The notes below the pieces were generated by a model that did no database searches, was not told the origin of the DNA, and saw only the letters and a program-made list of their open reading frames with translations. Below, piece after piece: positions 5,041 to 6,152 of a stretch of DNA of 6,152 bases. This DNA comes from Bifidobacteriaceae bacterium (lineage in GTDB: Bacteria > Actinomycetota > Actinomycetes > Actinomycetales > WQXJ01): contig JAIRXV010000068.1 in the NCBI GenBank assembly GCA_031268115.1, forward strand, positions 1-6,152, given 5' to 3'. Made by a program: the position numbers and the translations under genes. Position 1 is the stretch's first letter. Each line of letters begins with the position of its first letter.

Positions 5041-6152
5041 TGGCCGATGCGCGTGCCCTGGGGCCGGTCGGCCTTGCGTACTCTTTGCCCGCCCAAGGGA
5101 ATTGGGGAGCTCTTGAACGGATCGTCTCCCGTGTAGTCGCGTTCGTCTTTCGCTGCCCCGAACAGCGGCTCACCGCCCCCGAGGCCCGGGGAGTGTTCGG
5201 CCCCCGACTGGCGCCGAGGCCGGGGGGTGTTCTCCCTGGTTCGCCACCGCTTGAGCAGCGTTGAGCGTCGCGATTCAGCTGCTGGCACCCCGAGCGTCGC
5301 GGCCAATTCCCGCGCGCACTTGGCGACGGCCCCGCGTGGCCTGGCGATCGCCACCTGGGACGCGCCAAGTGGCGTTCGCAGTCCGGATTCTTCCGCCAGG
5401 ACGATGACGTCCCGCACCCCAGCTGCCCACCCCGCCTCGATTCGCGGGGCAAGGTGCCCGCGTCCGGCGCGCCACACGAGCGTCACCGGACAGGTGGGTT
5501 GGCCTAGGGCGGCCTCCATGGAATCGACTGCGACCATCCCCACAGCGTTGGTTCGCGCGACAACCACGAGGCGATCGCACCAGTGGACTAGACGGGCCAG
5601 GGGGACTGGTCCAAAACGTGAGGCGTCGATCAGTGTGACTGAGGGGTCCCGCGTCGCTTCCATCGCGTCGAGACCACGAAGCACGAGGTGCGCGGGGGTT
5701 CCAGCCTCGATCCGGTCCGATCCGCCCAGGAAGCGCAGTCCGGGCAGAGCGTTGATCGAGACCGGCCCGCGTGCTCCCCGCCCGGCATCGACCTCGGCGG
5801 TCGCCTGGCCGGGCGTGGCCCGGCCAGTTTCGGCGGATGCACCGCCTGGGCGTTCCGGGGAAAAGCGGCCTGGAATCGAACTGATCCCGTCGCGGAGACT
5901 AGCCTCGGGTTCGGCCGCAAGCTCCATCGCCTCCCCATCCCTGTCGTTGCCCTCGGTGCGCAACGCGGCCAAGAGTTGTGCCCAGCCATCGCTGGCGCTG
6001 CCTTGGGCGATCCCGAGAAGCGTTAACAGCGGGCCACCCCCTGGGTCTAAGTCCACCAGGTTGACGCTCCGTCCACATCCCACTAGCAGCTCAGCGGTGG
6101 CGGCGGCGAGGCTCGACGCGCCGACGCCACCGTGTGCTCCCACAAAACCCAC
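5022..6152 (-). CDS. ssd: CpaE-like / septum-site-determining MinD-family ATPase (5' end outside window)
   Basis: This is the C-terminal 376 residues of a ParA/MinD-superfamily protein of the actinobacterial CpaE-homologue family (Rv3660c, Ssd). Members are thought to position the Tad machine or influence septum placement. At the window edge the sequence already reads GFVGAHGGVGASSLAAATAE, a deviant Walker A loop with Ala in place of the terminal Lys. VNLVDLDPGGG follows, then a later VTLIDASRFG and LVVVARTNAVG as in MinD-like folds. Family members carry about 100 further residues before this loop, so the GTG at the edge is not the true start. Residues about 66-130 (GNDRDGE... to GRGARGPVS) form a hydrophilic Gly/Ala/Glu/Pro-rich insertion within the ATPase domain. 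The last ~75 residues are a charged, low-complexity tail. The gene ends TAG, overlapping tadA by 19 bp, and heads the operon as far as visible. Confidence 0.9.
   Translation of the reverse strand: MGFVGAHGGVGASSLAAATAELLVGCGRSVNLVDLDPGGGPLLTLLGIAQGSASDGWAQLLAALRTEGNDRDGEAMELAAEPEASLRDGISSIPGRFSPERPGGASAETGRATPGQATAEVDAGRGARGPVSINALPGLRFLGGSDRIEAGTPAHLVLRGLDAMEATRDPSVTLIDASRFGPVPLARLVHWCDRLVVVARTNAVGMVAVDSMEAALGQPTCPVTLVWRAGRGHLAPRIEAGWAAGVRDVIVLAEESGLRTPLGASQVAIARPRGAVAKCARELAATLGVPAAESRRSTLLKRWRTRENTPRPRRQSGAEHSPGLGGGEPLFGAAKDERDYTGDDPFKSSPIPLGGQRVRKADRPQGTRIGQWDAEW
5179..5232. repeat. Short imperfect duplication in the ssd tail
   Basis: The 20-mer CCGAGGCCCGGGGAGTGTTC (5179-5198) recurs as a 19-mer at 5214-5232 with one deleted base and one substitution. 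On the coding strand the two copies give RENTPRP and AEHSPGL, so the duplication is partly visible in the protein. It lies in the disordered C-terminal tail, where length changes are probably tolerated. Confidence 0.5.

Overview
This is a high-GC window, by eye about two thirds G+C, with GTG starts and overlapping genes. It carries the conserved actinobacterial helicase/secretion neighbourhood, the locus that in Mycobacterium tuberculosis runs Rv3649 (helicase) to Rv3654c-Rv3660c (Tad/Flp-like genes). I therefore read it as chromosomal DNA of an actinobacterium. I cannot name the genus.

Layout: (i) 1-1724, + strand: the C-terminal ~573 residues of a large DECH-type superfamily 2 helicase with a C-terminal cysteine cluster. 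Its first RecA lobe lies left of the window. At the left edge the frame runs through a C-rich 75-bp tandem repeat that encodes a Pro-rich linker. (ii) 1725-1802: a short spacer between convergent genes. (iii) 6152-1803, all on the - strand, in transcription order: an Ssd/CpaE-like MinD-family ATPase (5' end cut by the window edge), the TadA secretion ATPase, one protein that appears to join the TadB and TadC inner-membrane F-domains, a 235-bp spacer, a small DUF4244/Flp-type pilin, a TadE-like minor pilin and a TadE/G-like protein.

Inferred joint function: the - strand set encodes the core of a Tad/type IVc (Flp) pilus or secretion machine. TadA powers assembly, TadB/TadC form the membrane platform, the DUF4244 protein is the likely major pilin, the TadE and TadE/G proteins are minor pseudopilins, and the CpaE-like protein may place the machine at a pole or septum. 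No prepilin peptidase, secretin or RcpA/CpaB-type gene is present. The helicase is a conserved neighbour with no obvious role in the pilus.

The system itself is known. The unusual points are the TadB-TadC fusion, the in-frame 25-residue tandem repeat between the helicase lobes, a repeat- and palindrome-rich spacer before the pilin gene that also holds an exact DnaA-box 9-mer, three identical 11-mers in the end of tadA, and a repeated GTGA stop/start overlap at three gene junctions. I found no tRNA, rRNA, CRISPR array or insertion sequence.
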